Assembly (NCBI GenBank): GCA_000320605.2
Contig: KB445805.1
Span: forward strand, 614,983 to 678,982
Length of the DNA stretch: 64,000 nucleotides
Direction: 5' to 3'
Source of the DNA: Gelatoporia subvermispora B
Lineage: Eukaryota > Basidiomycota > Agaricomycetes > Polyporales > Gelatoporiaceae
The notes beneath the pieces are model-generated. The model saw only the letters and a program-made list of their open reading frames with translations. It had not been told where the DNA came from and did not search any database. A program made the translations under genes and the position numbers. This document shows positions 1 to 12,422 of the stretch, one piece after another. Position 1 is the first letter of the stretch, and each line of letters opens with the position of its first letter.

Positions 1-1
1 A

Positions 2-436
2 AAGTTGGTCCGGAGGATCATCAGGCAGAGCAGGACCATGTAGGGACTGTTCCCAGTCCTGAAAGAAGGACGTCACTTGTGGATCCAGGCGGGAGCCACC
101 AGTAGAGGGCTCGAAGTCGGGGAGTGGCAAGGATGAAGGTGTATCGGACGGATTCAACTCGGAGTCAGTCAGCGGATCTACAGGTACACGGTCTCGAGAG
201 CGCAGGTGGCGCACATGCTGCTTGAGGTCCTCGTGGCGGAGGGCGCGAGAGAGAGTCAGAAAGGCCGAGTCCGGACACAGTTCGCAGCGCCACCGGTCCT
301 TGTGGCGGGGATGTTGCGAGAAGACTAGGTGTGCACTGAGTGTTGTAGAATAGGAGGAATAACGAGTATTACGAACATTGTGGATATGCGAGTGTCCGCA
401 AGGCCATCGAGCAGCGAGGGATAGCAGAAAGAAGTA
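2..436 (-). CDS. Partial ORF with C2H2-like finger, probably transposon-related
   Basis: An open frame of 145 codons enters from the left edge and closes at a stop at 437-439. It has no ATG, so its first exon lies upstream across an intron or has been lost. It encodes one C2H2-like motif, C-x2-C-x13-H-x5-H (starting CELC, ending RHEDLKQH), followed by an acidic, proline- and serine-rich stretch. Motifs with ALRHE after a CxxC pair occur near the N-terminus of several agaricomycete DNA-transposon proteins, so I infer a transposase N-terminus. The catalytic part would lie outside the window, and a genuine zinc-finger regulator is not excluded. Confidence 0.45.
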
Positions 437-440
437 TTAT

Positions 441-1362
441 TGATACGAGGAGCACAGTACAACGACGACAGGGCAGACGACTGATTCTAAGTCCTTCGGT
501 CACATGATGCGCCCACGTGCGCTAGGACGACCGTCCACTGGCCGAGTCGCGGAAAACCAGCGCACCAGCGCTACACCTCTGGTATCCAGAGACGAGCCTT
601 CTGGTCGCCAGAGTCGTGGCTATCTACTGGTAAGTTTCGAAATTTGACACCATATTACCAGCGGGTGCCTCTGACCGCTGGAATTCCGTGGATATCTGTC
701 TAGCAGTGTACCCTTCGCGTTCACATCTGCATCCACCGACGTTCGCTTTCTGCGTCTTTGTATCCACTTCGTACTGTGTCATTCCGAGTGCAGCATTCCC
801 ATTTTGAACACTGAACGTGACTTTTCGCGGAATTCTGTGAATTCACTTGAGGAGCTAGGACGGTTTGACGAATACTAGTCTTGGCCCGACTTCCAGTCTC
901 AGCACCCGAGTTTGATGTGATCCGGCCAAAGGACCTCATTGACATGTTGCCCGTCGTCCCGAGTGTATCGTCGCCCTCCAATGTCATGAGACTTCCACAG
1001 TTGCCGTAAAAGCCCGATGGGAATTAAGACACGACGCGGCCCCTCGTGGACAAGTGAGTACTCAGGGACATTCTTCATACTGGGCAGATCGCAGTAATCA
1101 TTCGACCGTCTGAGGTAGCGGCTTCATGTGATAGATCTTGTGCTGAGATACACTATCTGGTAAGTCGGGCGAGCGGATGGCTTAATTACCGGAGATTCCT
1201 AATGGATTAGCTGCGGCGTTCCTGCCTCACTGGCGTGATGATCTACGGCCAGTAGTACGTCAGCCCAGCGTAGCTGCGGTGCACAATCAGAACGGCCGGC
1301 ATCGACCGTCTGTAGGCGTCGGCTTATAACGCGGTGAGACATGAAGGTGATCCTAGCGCACC
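441..1362. other. Intergenic stretch, no gene seen
   Basis: No frame here shows convincing coding sequence. The right end is the promoter and 5' UTR of the beta-mannosidase gene. Confidence 0.6.
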
Positions 1363-4300
1363 ATGTCCCTCCTTTATCTCGGGCTATTCCTCGTTGTTTA
1401 CACGCCGTCACTCGTTCTTGCCTCAGTCTTCAGTCTCTCTGACTTGGCTTGGACACTGAAGAATCAGAACGGATCCATCGTGGTCCCAGCATCCATTCCT
1501 TCACATGTTCATCTTGACTTGTTGAAGGCCGGCATCATCACAGAGCCTGTCTTGGGAATCAACGGTAAGCTCGACTCCACAATGCAGATGCAACTGAGTT
1601 CACCCTTCCTACCTAGACTTTACTCAAAGGTGGATCGTCAACGATAATTGGACATACACTGCCGATCTTACACCTTTCCTCGAAACACTTCCGTCGGATT
1701 CCCATGACGCGAAGTTATTGGTGTTCTACGGCCTAGACACCATTGCGAACATTGTGCGTCCCTTACATCTGGTTTTGAGTCGCTTGAGGCTAAACGAAGA
1801 CGCAGACTTTGGCTGGCCAACCTGTTGCCTGGGTCAACAACCAATTTCAACAATATGTCTTCGACATCACGAATGTGGTGGGGTCTGAGACTACCGATGC
1901 AAATATTACAGTAGCGTTTGAGTCCGCATGGCTCTATGGACAGAATGTATCCTCGCTACCAGACGTCGAGTTTTCACCGACAATTGATGTAGGTTCTTAC
2001 TGTGGTGACTCCGCAGACGTATGCTTACTATAACGGATTCAGTTCGAGTACCCTGGTGTTCGGAACGTCATAAGGAAGACACAGTCAGACTTTGGGTGGG
2101 ATTGGGTATGTCCCTTCGTGCTTGATTGATAGGGAGGGATGACTGATGCAAACCAAGGGCCCGGCTTTTGTCCCGAGTGGGATTTTCAAGCCTGCATACA
2201 TCATTACTTTGTCAGAGTCGTCCGCGTCTAACCGTACCTCCAACCAGCCAGCCTCACATCCACTCCTTGTTTCCGAGACAGGTCCCATTTTCATTGAGGA
2301 ACTCTCTCTTGAAATATCGAAAGCCGGTCAAATGCCTCTTGCCACCCCCGAGCAGGATGCAGACTGGGTCATCAAAGTCGGTCTAGCGGTTCGATCAGTT
2401 GTTGCAGCAGATACGCCTACCATCACTATCGCAATACCCGAGCTTGGCATGGAATCTGTTCCACTGAACATTGATCCGATACCAGCTTCTACTGCATCAA
2501 GTACATTCGTTACAGTGAACTTTTCCATTCCTGACAGCGTGCCTCAACGCTGGTATCCGCACGATCTCGGGACACCCCAACTATACAACTTTACTATCAC
2601 ACTTTCCCTGTCGGACGATCCTCCTTCCCAGAGCGCCAGCTTCACTGCTCGTAGTGGATTCAGGACAATAGAACTTGCTCAGACGCCGTATTCTCAAGAC
2701 GATATCGAGACGCGTGGAATTATTCCCGGCGACCAGTGGCATTTTGTGATCAATGGAAACACTTTCTACTCGAAAGGCTCCAGTATTGTTCCCTTTGATC
2801 CGTTCTATCCCCGGGTCACCACGGACCAGGTACGTTGGGTACTCCAAAGCGCAATCAATAGTGGTCAGAATATGGTAAGTCTCACGTTGAATCCGAGAGA
2901 TTGGGCTGTGTGCTTATGCGTCGCTAGGTTCGCGTCTGGGGTGGCGGAATCTATCAGCCCTCTGATAAGCTTACAGGAGGATATGAATTCTACCCACTAT
3001 GTGACGAGCTGGGCATTCTAGCATGGTCAGAGATGATCTTCTCGGATGCGCTGTACCCGATCAACGATTTTCTGGTCGATTCCGTGGAGACTGAGGTCCG
3101 TCAGAATGTTCGGAGAGTCAACAAGCATCCCAGCAACGCTCAATGGGCTGGCTCAAACGAAATCGAGGGGATCATTGAAACCCTGGATGAGGTCTTCCCT
3201 CTCAACTTCCCCTTCGACGCTGCTCATTATGAGGGCGAGGTAGGCTGCCTGCTCTCCTGTTCGTACAGGCCCCGACTGACATCATCCCTTTAGTTCTTGA
3301 CATTGTTCCAGGACACGTTGTACAACGTTGCGTTCCAGGAACAGACCTCGGTAATTTGACCGAGGAGTCTTGTTCGCGGACCTGACTAATCCGTTGCTGG
3401 TAGGTGCCGTATACCGATAGTTCGACAACGAATGGCATCCTGAGCCTCAATCCGTATGTCCTGAGGCTCAACAACAAGACGGCAGGTGATATCTATGGGA
3501 ACACAGGTATGTCACACCTTTTGCTATTGTGCTCAGGGATGCAGACTATCGCAGAGCGATATAATTATATCGCAACCGCCGCCTTTGATTACACCACGTA
3601 TCCTGTAGCAAGGTTCGTATTTTGGGTAAACATTGAAATATAGCGTAGCTAATTTCAACATGCAGATTCGTCAATGAGTTTGGGTCAGTCTCACAACGTC
3701 TAATCCTACATTCCTGCTAAGCTGTATCAGCTTCCACTCCATGCCTTCCTTTTACACATGGGAGGAAGTCCTGACGTCTCCAGACGACTTCTCTATCGAC
3801 TCTTCGGTAGTTTTGTCGCATCTCCACCACTACCCCGCAGGTGGCCTCGAATGGCCGAATCTGAATGCTCTTCCGGGTCTTCTCGAAATGGAGGCAGCTG
3901 TCGCATTGTGGCTGCCTCTTCCCGGCACATCGGACTCCAACCAGACGTTCGCTCAATGGTGCTGGAGCACGCAAGTTTTCCAGACCATGACAATGATATC
4001 CGAGATTGCCTGGTACAGACACGGTGCTGGACAAGGAGAGAACAACCTCGGCGCGCTGGTATGGCAGGCGAACGATATCTGGCCGGGAGCCAGCTGGTCG
4101 GCTATGGAGCGTTCCGGTAGATGGAAGGTCCTCCAGTATGGTGAAGCGAACATCTTCTCTCCGGTCGTCATCTATCCGTTCTGGACGGCAAGCAACGAGA
4201 CGCTGGATGTTCTTGTAATTTCGGATCGGTGGGAACCAGTCAGTGGTACAGCCCAGCTGACGTGGTATGATTGGAGTGGCACGGTGCTCAATGCTTCGAC

Positions 4301-4873
4301 GCATTCTTTCACTGTGCCCGCATTGAACAACTCGTTGATTCTTAGCGAACAAGGGCTCGACAATATCCTTCCAGCTGGCCAAGATGCTTCTGAGGTTTGG
4401 ATGCTGCTCAATCTAACGGCCAATGTCAACAGCCAAACCGTGGCGCACGAGCAATATGTGAGCCGATCCGTGCCTTTTCGTCATCGCGATACTGATTCTG
4501 GCCGACATAGTTCACACCGACGTCTCTTGCGCTTGCCAACCTGTCCGATCCTTCGATCGAGGTCAGCGCGGGATCCGACCTGACATTCACACTCTCGGCG
4601 AAAGGGGCAGTGGCACCGTGGACTTGGATTGATCACCCGGCGAATGTAGTGGGCGCCTTCGTGGATCCCTCCAGCGGAGCCCCTCTCAATGGCTTCTACC
4701 TCATACCCGGTTTGGACCGTACTGGTACGTCTACTGCCCTGTGTTACACACCTTTCTGACCTGGAACTTCTCTTGTAGTACAATTCGTGATCAATTCTGC
4801 GCTCAGCTCGAACCTGACCCCGGATCCATCAGCCTTTGTTGTACGGTCGCTCTGGAACAATACTCATGCATGA
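1363..4873 (+). CDS. Secreted beta-mannosidase, GH2 family (13 exons)
   Basis: Cleaves terminal beta-1,4-linked mannose from manno-oligosaccharides, the last step of mannan breakdown. Exons: 1363-1564, 1617-1753, 1806-1988, 2043-2105, 2158-2874, 2928-3239, 3294-3350, 3404-3506, 3555-3612, 3666-3683, 3731-4457, 4511-4724, 4779-4873; these give 961 aa with all phases consistent. The first 20 residues form a signal peptide (LYLGLFLVV core). The jelly-roll half carries SDFGWDWGPAF and RVWGGGIYQP. The predicted acid/base is Glu in WAGSNE (about E512) and the nucleophile is Glu in VNEFG (about E615), which is rejoined across two introns. Several N-x-S/T sites fit an extracellular enzyme. The length matches the fungal family. 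I see no disabling change. Confidence 0.93.
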
Positions 4874-5442
4874 CTGCCGACACTCACAGTAGCTACCACA
4901 CGAACTAGTGGCGTCTGGAGCTGAGAGTGGAGACAGTATATCTGGACACGATGCACTTGGAAGTAATACTATCGTGCGCTTTCCCGTTCACTACGTGCGA
5001 GCGTCTACTGCAAGATACGAGCGCAACTGACGTCGTATAATCTGTGCGTGAGTTCGAATGCTCTCCTGGTTTCGACCTCGCGACACAACGAGAGCGGCCC
5101 GAGGATCGGCCCGCCGCGAACCTTGCGCTCTCTTCTATCCTATCCAGGCAATTCCACCTATCCCAGACTCGTCGTCCCAGTCACCGGAGCTTCTCTCAGC
5201 ACTACTATAGTATGCAGCGATTAGTCACACGAAGGGTGGAATGTTTCCGCACTGCGATTGTCTGATGCAAAGTTACTACAACGATACGATATGTGTATGT
5301 ACAGTCCGTGAGCTGGGACACCTGCACGTACGCAGGGATTTAATGAAAAGATTTGGAGTGCGGAATGCGAGATGCAGGTTGAGGGAATGCGATGGCCTGT
5401 AGGGACTGTGGGTGTTCTATCGAGTGAGCAAGTCACCGTCCA
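4874..5442. other. Intergenic stretch between convergent genes
   Basis: 3' flanks of the beta-mannosidase and the methyltransferase-like gene. No gene seen. Confidence 0.6.
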
Positions 5443-6732
5443 TCAGTGGAAGTCTTCTGAGACGAGTGCGTGACGGCCACGGGCGTTCATGAACGAGTAC
5501 TATCCAAGGCAAAGTCATCAGTAACTTTGCCGAGAATGACAGGATGAGACGTACCTCCGCCAAGTCGGGCCGCACCCCACGTACGAGGTTGACGTATACG
5601 AGGTTCGGCTCCGCCCAGAAGGGGCGCAGGCCGGCGGCCTCGAGGCGCTCCCACCACTTCTTAAATGGCGCAAACTCATCGTGGCCAGTACCGCCGCGCG
5701 CATGGATCTCGATCTGCATCTGTCCAATTGGTAGCGCAGGGCCAGCGGGCGAGTGTGGGTGTCCCATCCCGAAGAACTCGAGGAATTTGTCGAGCGAGGC
5801 AAATTCGGCGCCCTCGATGTCGACCTAAATGCCAGATGAGCTCGCAAATTCGGATAATCCAGTGAAAGTTGAGCTGAGACTTGCCTTGAGGATGTCAATG
5901 AAGTTATGCCCGTTGATGTCCATGAGCGTAGGGAGTGTGTACACGGGCGGGTTTGAGCCAGGCCCATGGTTGTTCGACGGGCCGAGAGCCCAGGGGTAGA
6001 AGTGCGCACGCTCGCGTAGGGATGTGTTACGCTCAATCTCGGGTCCGAAGGACTTCACGCTGAAGTCGTAGCCCCAAACTTGACAGCCGGGTGCGCGCTG
6101 TAGAAGTTCGGCCTCAAAGGACGATTCACCATTGATACCTGGAAGTATGCGTTGTATAAGTATCCAGAGTCAAAACAGCTTTGGCGTAAAAGCATACCGA
6201 ACGAGTAGATAACACACTCCTTCTGGCGTGCGATGCGTTCCAGTCCACAAACCCACTTGCCACCGTCGCCCATGGTACCCACGCGCTCAACATGGTGCGG
6301 GCACTGGAAGGCAGGTATGAAGAAGTCCCCTACAGCTCACGATGAGACAACGCATGACGTTCGCTGGTGACAAGTGGTACTCACAGAGTGTATAGAAGTC
6401 GTCCCGTGGTGGGAACCTGGATCGGCGCGAAGATACGTACATCAGCTGAGTGTGTTGGCACTGAATGGGAGAGGAACTCACGCTTGGACGAGATCAGCGG
6501 TGGGCCCCCACTTCCGGACCAGGGCTTCCCGATCGTGCAGCACCTTCTGGTAGCGCAATTCCTCCTCGTTGAGCGTCTGTGCGAGAGAGCGGGCGTACTT
6601 TGACGGCGCGAGCGCGTTGACCGTTGTCGTGTAAGCAGGTCCCCGAGCAAGGAAGAGCAACGTGGCAAATACGCCGCAGGTAATGAGGACAGTGTAACCC
6701 GGGTGGCGAGCGAGGGTAGCCTTGAATGACAT
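5443..6732 (-). CDS. METTL24-like methyltransferase-domain protein with membrane anchor
   Basis: Six exons: 6482-6732, 6385-6416, 6198-6329, 5885-6138, 5555-5824, 5443-5499; 331 aa. Residues 12-30 (VLITCGVFATLLFLA) form a single N-terminal membrane segment, predicting a type II protein facing the secretory lumen. The rest matches the METTL24-type methyltransferase domain (Methyltransf_22): FQCPHHVERVGTMGDGGKW near 102-120, the glycine turn of YSFGINGESSFE, VWGYDFS, and VDIEGAEF at 224-231. The substrate is unknown; family members are put in the methyltransferase superfamily mainly by fold. The intron at 5825-5884 starts with GC (AAG|GCAAGT), a legitimate GC-AG intron. ATG 6732 was chosen because it begins just before the anchor; an upstream in-frame ATG at 6840 would add 36 low-complexity residues. 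Confidence 0.85.
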
Positions 6733-7797
6733 GGCGATGAAGGCGTCCTGCACTCTGGGGATAGCTGGTGCTGGTGGGGGGAGTGTGGGGGTGGTAACAG
6801 AGAGAAAGAAACGAAAGGCGGGGTTGTCCGCGCTTGGCAAACGAGCGGGATAAGTCGAAACAGGATGGCGAGGCTGGCCCCTTGGCCATCGCGGGTCTGT
6901 TCATCTTAGGTGCCACAGCGCCTGCAGACCACCGCCAGCCGCTTGCACCGTGCCTCCGCTCCACCTCCTTCTCACACCCGAAACCCCAGTCGTCATCTCA
7001 ACCTCTCTCGTCATTGCGCAGTATGTCAAACGCCTGCCAGGCTGTCCGCGATGCACCCACGACTGACATGTTTTTTTCTTTCGCTGGTGCTGCTAAAGAC
7101 GTTTGTAGCGCGCGTCCGAGCAACGAATGTTGCAAATGGCATATGACGCTCGTGGATCAAAGCCATCGCCCTATCTTCCATTGGTTGCCTGAAAGTCCGA
7201 GGCCACAGAGTTTGAAAGATGAACAGAGAAAGACAGCTGATGGTGATGAGAGTGAGTGCGCGCGTCCGCCTCCTCGAGCCAGCGTGTGAGATGCCTGGCT
7301 TCTAGCCAAAAGGGGAAATATCTTCCAAGCTTACATCAAACGGTTTGCATGTACGTCTCGTTCTTGTACATCTTGTTATGAGTACAGGAGTTGAATTTAG
7401 CTCGTGCAGCGGGACCAGAAACTCCTCGAAATCCAGAGACCGGTACTTTGCAAACATCTGTGACTTCGGAGGTTGCCCGCGACTTGAATCAGCTGCGACA
7501 GGACCTGAGGACCTCTTGACTTACTGCACAGTCCACATTTCATCGACTGTTTTATCGTCTCGAACAGTCTGCGGACAGGCTTTGCGGAGCATGTCATTCT
7601 CCGTCGCGCCTGCCCCTGCCTCAAGCAAGGTTTGCTGTCAACTGCACGTGCTCCCTGGGCGTCCTGACCTCGAGTCAACACACAATTCGAGTCAGCTAGG
7701 ATCACTACAACTATCTGTGGTCGTAACTGTGTGCTCCCCTCCTCAGCGTGCCTCTACTTTCAAATTTCGTTGATAGCGATATCTACCCAGCGGTGCT
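6733..7797. other. Divergent intergenic region
   Basis: Separates the methyltransferase-like gene (leftward) from the F-box gene (rightward). ORFs here lack domain signal. The right part, from about 7610, is copied upstream of the F-box pseudogene near 11.1 kb, so it is probably the F-box promoter. Confidence 0.55.
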
Positions 7798-9259
7798 ATG
7801 TCAGTATCTCCGGGAGAATATCTCGACCAGTCCAAGTAAGATCTCGTTGTATCGCATAAATTCGGATTACTGATGTACTTGATTCAGTTGGGCTGTTAAC
7901 TTCGACATCGTCTGCTATATCATGGAGTTTCTGCCAAAGCACACTTTACTCCCATTCATGAGCACTTGTCGCGCGCTCCGCACTGCAGGCGTCAGGCACC
8001 TGCTTTCGCTTCCCGTTCGATTTGACAGTCAGACCGACATCCTCTCCTTCTGTGTATTCCTGCACAGGGATCTTGCTATTCGCCCGCAGCACATCCGTGA
8101 TATTTTCCTCGACTTATCATGGCTCCAAGATCCTCTGGCTCCGGTCCTTCATTCTCTTCTCGAAGCTTTGTTGCATGCGCGAACATTGCACACATTGGGT
8201 CTGGTCGTTCGAAACGACAGCCTCATGCGATTTCCTGAGATCACCACCACGCTTGCGTCCATACGATCAATACAGGGGCTGACGTTGGTCACCGACCCTG
8301 GTGAAGGGGAACGTGGCCTCCTTTCGCGTATGTGCCCCTTGGCGAAACTCGCTTTGACATATGTGCAAAGCCCATCGAACTGCTCACCTCTCCTGGAAAC
8401 CCACTCCAACACCCTCACTGAATTGTCCCTACGTAACGGCATTTTGAGCGAACGGCTCATACAATTCCCGTCTCTACAACGCCTGCGCATTTCCTATGAG
8501 CACAGGTTCTTGGACAAAAACATACTCGTTAGTACGTTTCCCAACCTCACAGACCTCGAGCTCGTGCCTGCGAGCTCCATACGAGCTCCTACACACAGCC
8601 AACTCTTTGAGTGGCGTACACAGAACTCGGTCGGGACAGCATCGGACTGGCTTCATCTGGCATCCGTACGCGGGTCGTTCACGGATATCTACGTGCTAGG
8701 GCTGTCGTGCACATTGGAACGGCTGGAGATTGTCATCGATATTTCCAGAATACGGCCAATGGTGCTCCATCCCCATGCAACCCTCGGAGAGTCTTCTACC
8801 CTAATCGGCATCATACCAGAGGTTTTCCGCGACGCTCCCGACACCTTGATGGAACTTGATATACACCTCACGCCTGACGCCACAAGGGTCAACCCGGCAG
8901 AGGACTACGTCGTAAGCAACCTAAGTAGGATTATTTTAACAGCTCTGATCGCCCTGTCTCAGGAGCTCTGCTTTGTTTGCCTCGAAAATAACCGATTTTC
9001 GAGACTCAGACGGCTCCATCTGAACTTCCGGAAGCCAACATTGCAGGAATCCTCTTGGCTCTACATTCACGTTCCAGCGCAAACACAAACCTTCTATGAT
9101 CAGATAGACGCCTACGATCTCGCGCGGCGCACTGCTGCGCGGGTGACGACTCTTCGGAAGCTCGATTTGCGCCTTGATGGATCCTCGATGATCAGTTGGA
9201 CTATCCCGTGTACTAACGGTATCCCTACACCATACCTGACAAAGTGGGAGGATCTGTGA
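7798..9259 (+). CDS. F-box protein with degenerate leucine-rich C-terminus
   Basis: Two exons: 7798-7835 and 7888-9259, 469 aa. The short first exon is supported by its exact counterpart in the truncated copy near 11.3 kb and by frame continuity at AA|T. The N-terminus has the agaricomycete F-box pattern (FDIVCYIMEFLP, then LLPFMSTCRALRTAGV), expected to bind Skp1 in an SCF ubiquitin ligase. Residues after 80 show leucine-spaced segments (LTLVTDPG, LTELSLRNG, LQRLRISY, LTDLELVP, LRRLHLNF, LRKLDLRL) like a divergent LRR fold used for substrate binding. The target is unknown; such genes are very numerous in mushroom genomes. Confidence 0.8.
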
Positions 9260-9467
9260 GGCTATCCCTGGCTCTTTCCCATCCTCTGACACCGCATAGT
9301 TCCGTACCGAAACAGAACATGCGGGTCAACCTGGTGATGATAAAGAGTCCATAAATTAGAATTTTCAGCCAATAGTAATGCTACTCTCGACACCAAATTC
9401 AAATTCTACACCAGGATCCGCGCCCATATCTCTCGCCATAGTCGCATCAGTTTCAGGTACACGTTCA

Positions 9468-10431
9468 CTACTGCGGGTTCAGCGCCTGCTCGACAGCCCA
9501 CACCTCCTTGATGGCTGGACGCGACATAATCTTCTGGTGCCAACTAGCGCAGGCCTATGGTCAAGTTCTGTAACAAGATGACAAAATTATGCACTTACGC
9601 GAATACCGAAGGGAAGTCCTTCTCGAAATCGAACCCGTTGTAGTCCTTGAGAATCTGAGGCGCGACACAAGTGTTCCATCTACAGCGACGTTAGTCGCCG
9701 AACGGTAAGGAACTTCACAATGTCTCGGCTTACGGAACAAAGGCGATGTCGGCAATGGTTATCTTGCCTCCCACAAGCCACTCTTGCTTGGATAGCACCG
9801 ACTCCAGCACGCCAAGCACACGGAGCGTCTCCTTCTGGTACCGCTCAACGGCGCTGGGGAATTTCTCGGGATGGAATTTCTGGAACCATACTGCCTGACC
9901 GAAGTATGGACTATGGACGTGGGCGAAGGAGTACCAGACTGAGTTCAAAATGCTCATGACAGCGACAAAGGAACGTACCCTTGGCCGGAGATCTGGAAGG
10001 ACAGCCACTGGAGCTGGATGATCTTCTCCTTCGGATCGCTGACCGAAATCTTGCGCTCGGGGTCGTACGTCTCCGCAAGGTATGTGAGGATTGCCGCAGA
10101 CTCCCTGCGCAAGTATGATCAGCGGATTGTTGCCAAGAACGAGGGCGATGACCTACCAGACGACAAAGTCATCATTGTGGTGATCAATTATGGCTGGGAT
10201 GCGCCCATTCGGGTTGTATTTCGTGAACTCGGGCTTCTTCTGTTCACCTTTGCGGAAGTCGAGGTAGATAGACTCATACGTGAGACCAAGCTCCGCGAGG
10301 GCAAATGCGATCTTCCTGAAGTGGATTGTCCTTGTTAAACGTGTCCGATTATGACAAAATGCGAAAGCAGCTCACCAGCCGTTGGGGCCGAGAGTGTGCA
10401 TGTACAATGTGAATTGCTTTCCGTGAGACAT
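9468..10431 (-). CDS. Glutathione S-transferase, Ure2-like class
   Basis: Conjugates glutathione to electrophiles (detoxification, cytosol). Six exons: 10376-10431, 10157-10315, 9979-10104, 9734-9910, 9599-9679, 9468-9543; 224 aa, typical for the family. The thioredoxin-fold half begins FTLYMHTLGPNGWK and contains YNPNGRIPAI (cis-Pro) and WESAAILTYLAETY, whose Glu-Ser pair binds the glutathione gamma-glutamyl end. The helical half carries GQGPYFGQAVWF and WLVGGKITIADIAFVPW, the N-capping region of GST-C. It is convergent with the F-box gene, 208 bp apart, and lies between that gene and its truncated copy. No defect seen. Confidence 0.9.
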
Positions 10432-11119
10432 GATTGAGTTGTGTGGAAGTGTTGGTAGAGGTGGGTTTGGTTCTAAAAGAGGGATCGAAGAGACTGCTGA
10501 CCTACATCGAGCTACCTTGTGGTGTTATATACGACTACAGGAGGGCTTGACTGTCCGCAATCTGCGAATCTGCGGCTGGGATGAATCAGACAACTCTCAC
10601 CGTAGACGCGCTCTGCACACTAATACGAGCAGTCCTGATAGATGCGCTTACGCAGATTGCACAGGTGCGCACCCACTGTCACATCTCGCCTACCTTCGCG
10701 TACACTCGATATGTCATCTTGAACTGTGGTAGTGGACCGTCTTTGTCGGGTCGCTAGGTGCACTAGACATGTAGCATCAGGCGCGGTCCCGACAGAACAG
10801 CGCAGGGTCTGATATATCTCGTTTGCTTACTCTGCTAATTGATGGATTACGAGGATTATGGATTTGGACAGATGGGGGCGTAAACCTGACAGCATGATCA
10901 CCCAATTGCACAGTCGCGCTGCAGCAGACTTTGCGTCTTCCGAAACCTCTGTAGCTTCTAGGTCGGATTGTTGACTATGTCTAGTATCATACCCTGCGAC
11001 AAAAGGCGTTCGGTCGTTTGACTACCTGCATCCCTCAACTCGGCGAGGTGTTCGATGGCAGGCGGTGCTTGAAGTCTGTGGCAAGTGGGCTTTTCAGACA
11101 GCTCTTGTCAGCTCCGCCT
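10432..11119. other. Intergenic stretch upstream of the GST gene
   Basis: Holds the GST promoter on its left. ORFs here are short and unconvincing. Confidence 0.5.
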
Positions 11120-11450
11120 GGTCCGACGTCAAGGAAGGTCTGCTATCAACTGCACGTGCTACCTGGGCGTCATGACCTTATCAGCGCCCGGGTCGCTGGG
11201 ATCACTGCGATGATCTGGTGGCTGTGTTTTTGCGCAGCCCTTCTCCGCGTTCTTCTCTTGTTTCGATTCATTCACGGAGCGATTCTATGTCAGTATATGA
11301 AGAACATCTCGACCAGTACAATGTAAGACCTCGTTTCAGTATCGGCATATCTTCAAAAACTGATATGCTTTGTTCAATTGGGCTATCTACTTCGATATCG
11401 TCTGCGATATTATGGAGGTCTTGTCAACGTACACTTTACTCGCACTCATG
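11120..11450 (+). repeat. Duplicated segment, second copy of about 7610-7945
   Basis: Matches the promoter and first exon region of the F-box gene at nucleotide level. The anchor AACTGCACGTGCT occurs in both, near 7638 and 11148, followed by CCTGGGCGTC(c/a)TGACCT. The similarity runs through the start codon, the first intron and the F-box. Confidence 0.8.
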
Positions 11451-11700
11451 AGCACTCGCCATTCACTTCGCAGGCGTCAGACATACTCTCGCTTCCCATT
11501 CTCTTTGAGAGTCAGGCCGGCACCCTCTACTTCTACGAATTTCTGCATAGCGAGTGATCTCTTTCTTGCTGCACAGGTAGTAACTCTTTGCGGGCTCGAT
11601 TTGTGGCTTGATGGATCCTCGACTGAAGACCACTTGGACTATCCCTGCTGCCGGCGGTATTCTTACACCGTACCTCGCAAATCAGGAGGATCTGTATGAT
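11287..11700 (+). pseudogene. Internally deleted, frameshifted copy of the F-box gene
   Basis: Starts ATGTCAGTATATGAAG and keeps the F-box (YFDIVCDIMEVL, LMSTRHSLRRR), then jumps within about 100 bp to the last part of the intact gene (GLDLWLDGSSTEDHLDYP region, counterpart of LDLRLDGSS). About 1 kb of LRR sequence is missing. Further damage: the intron 1 acceptor AG reads AA (TTCAA before TTGGGCT), one base is lost after GTCAGACATAC, and the stop codon after GAGGATCTG is gone. It lies in the same orientation as the intact gene, with the GST gene between them. Confidence 0.85.
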
Positions 11701-12422
11701 GACCCCCGGCGCTTTCCCGTCTTTGACCCAGAATGAGCGTTCTAGCCTCGTACCGATTTCGAGGCGTTTGTAGACCACTTATTGAGGATGACCCTCATTG
11801 TGTATCCAGGGTCACAAATCGTGCACACATTCATGCTGCGTCGGCCAGATAATATCTCATGGGATGGAATCATATAACGTTCATCAACATCGAGACAGCT
11901 GGCTATCGAACCACCCGCGAGCGGCAATTTCTGAACCTTAGCGCCGATGTGACCTCCGTGAGTGCCAATCTGAGAACGTTCTGTTCGAACATTCCTAGCC
12001 ACTTCAGATGGTAGCCGTTTACTACCTCTTCGGAACACAGCTCGTGCACGCAGACCTTTTGTGGACCTGTTCCAGTTCCTCATTAGGAGCTTCAGCGTTG
12101 CATTCGTTGCAAACGTACCATGTAACGGGAGGGAGCGAGGAGGGAGGATATATTACCCGGTTCGGTCCCCAATCCTTGGGCCTGTCTGCACAATCCCTGC
12201 GTGCTTGGTGGCATCTCCAGCTACCAAAGCGCGACTCCTCCTTATCAGCTGCAACATACAGAGCGTCATGATCTATTTATGAATGCCAATCAACGTGAGC
12301 AAATGTTCCATTTACGGCTCTCGCTTCTTATCAGAAGACGTCTCGCGATAGCACACACGGGACGAAGATGGGTCCAACCGAGCACAGCACATCCGGACTT
12401 CCACCACACAGACCACTTCACC
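11701..12422. other. Intergenic stretch upstream of the permease
   Basis: No supported gene. The right end is the permease promoter and 5' UTR. Confidence 0.55.
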
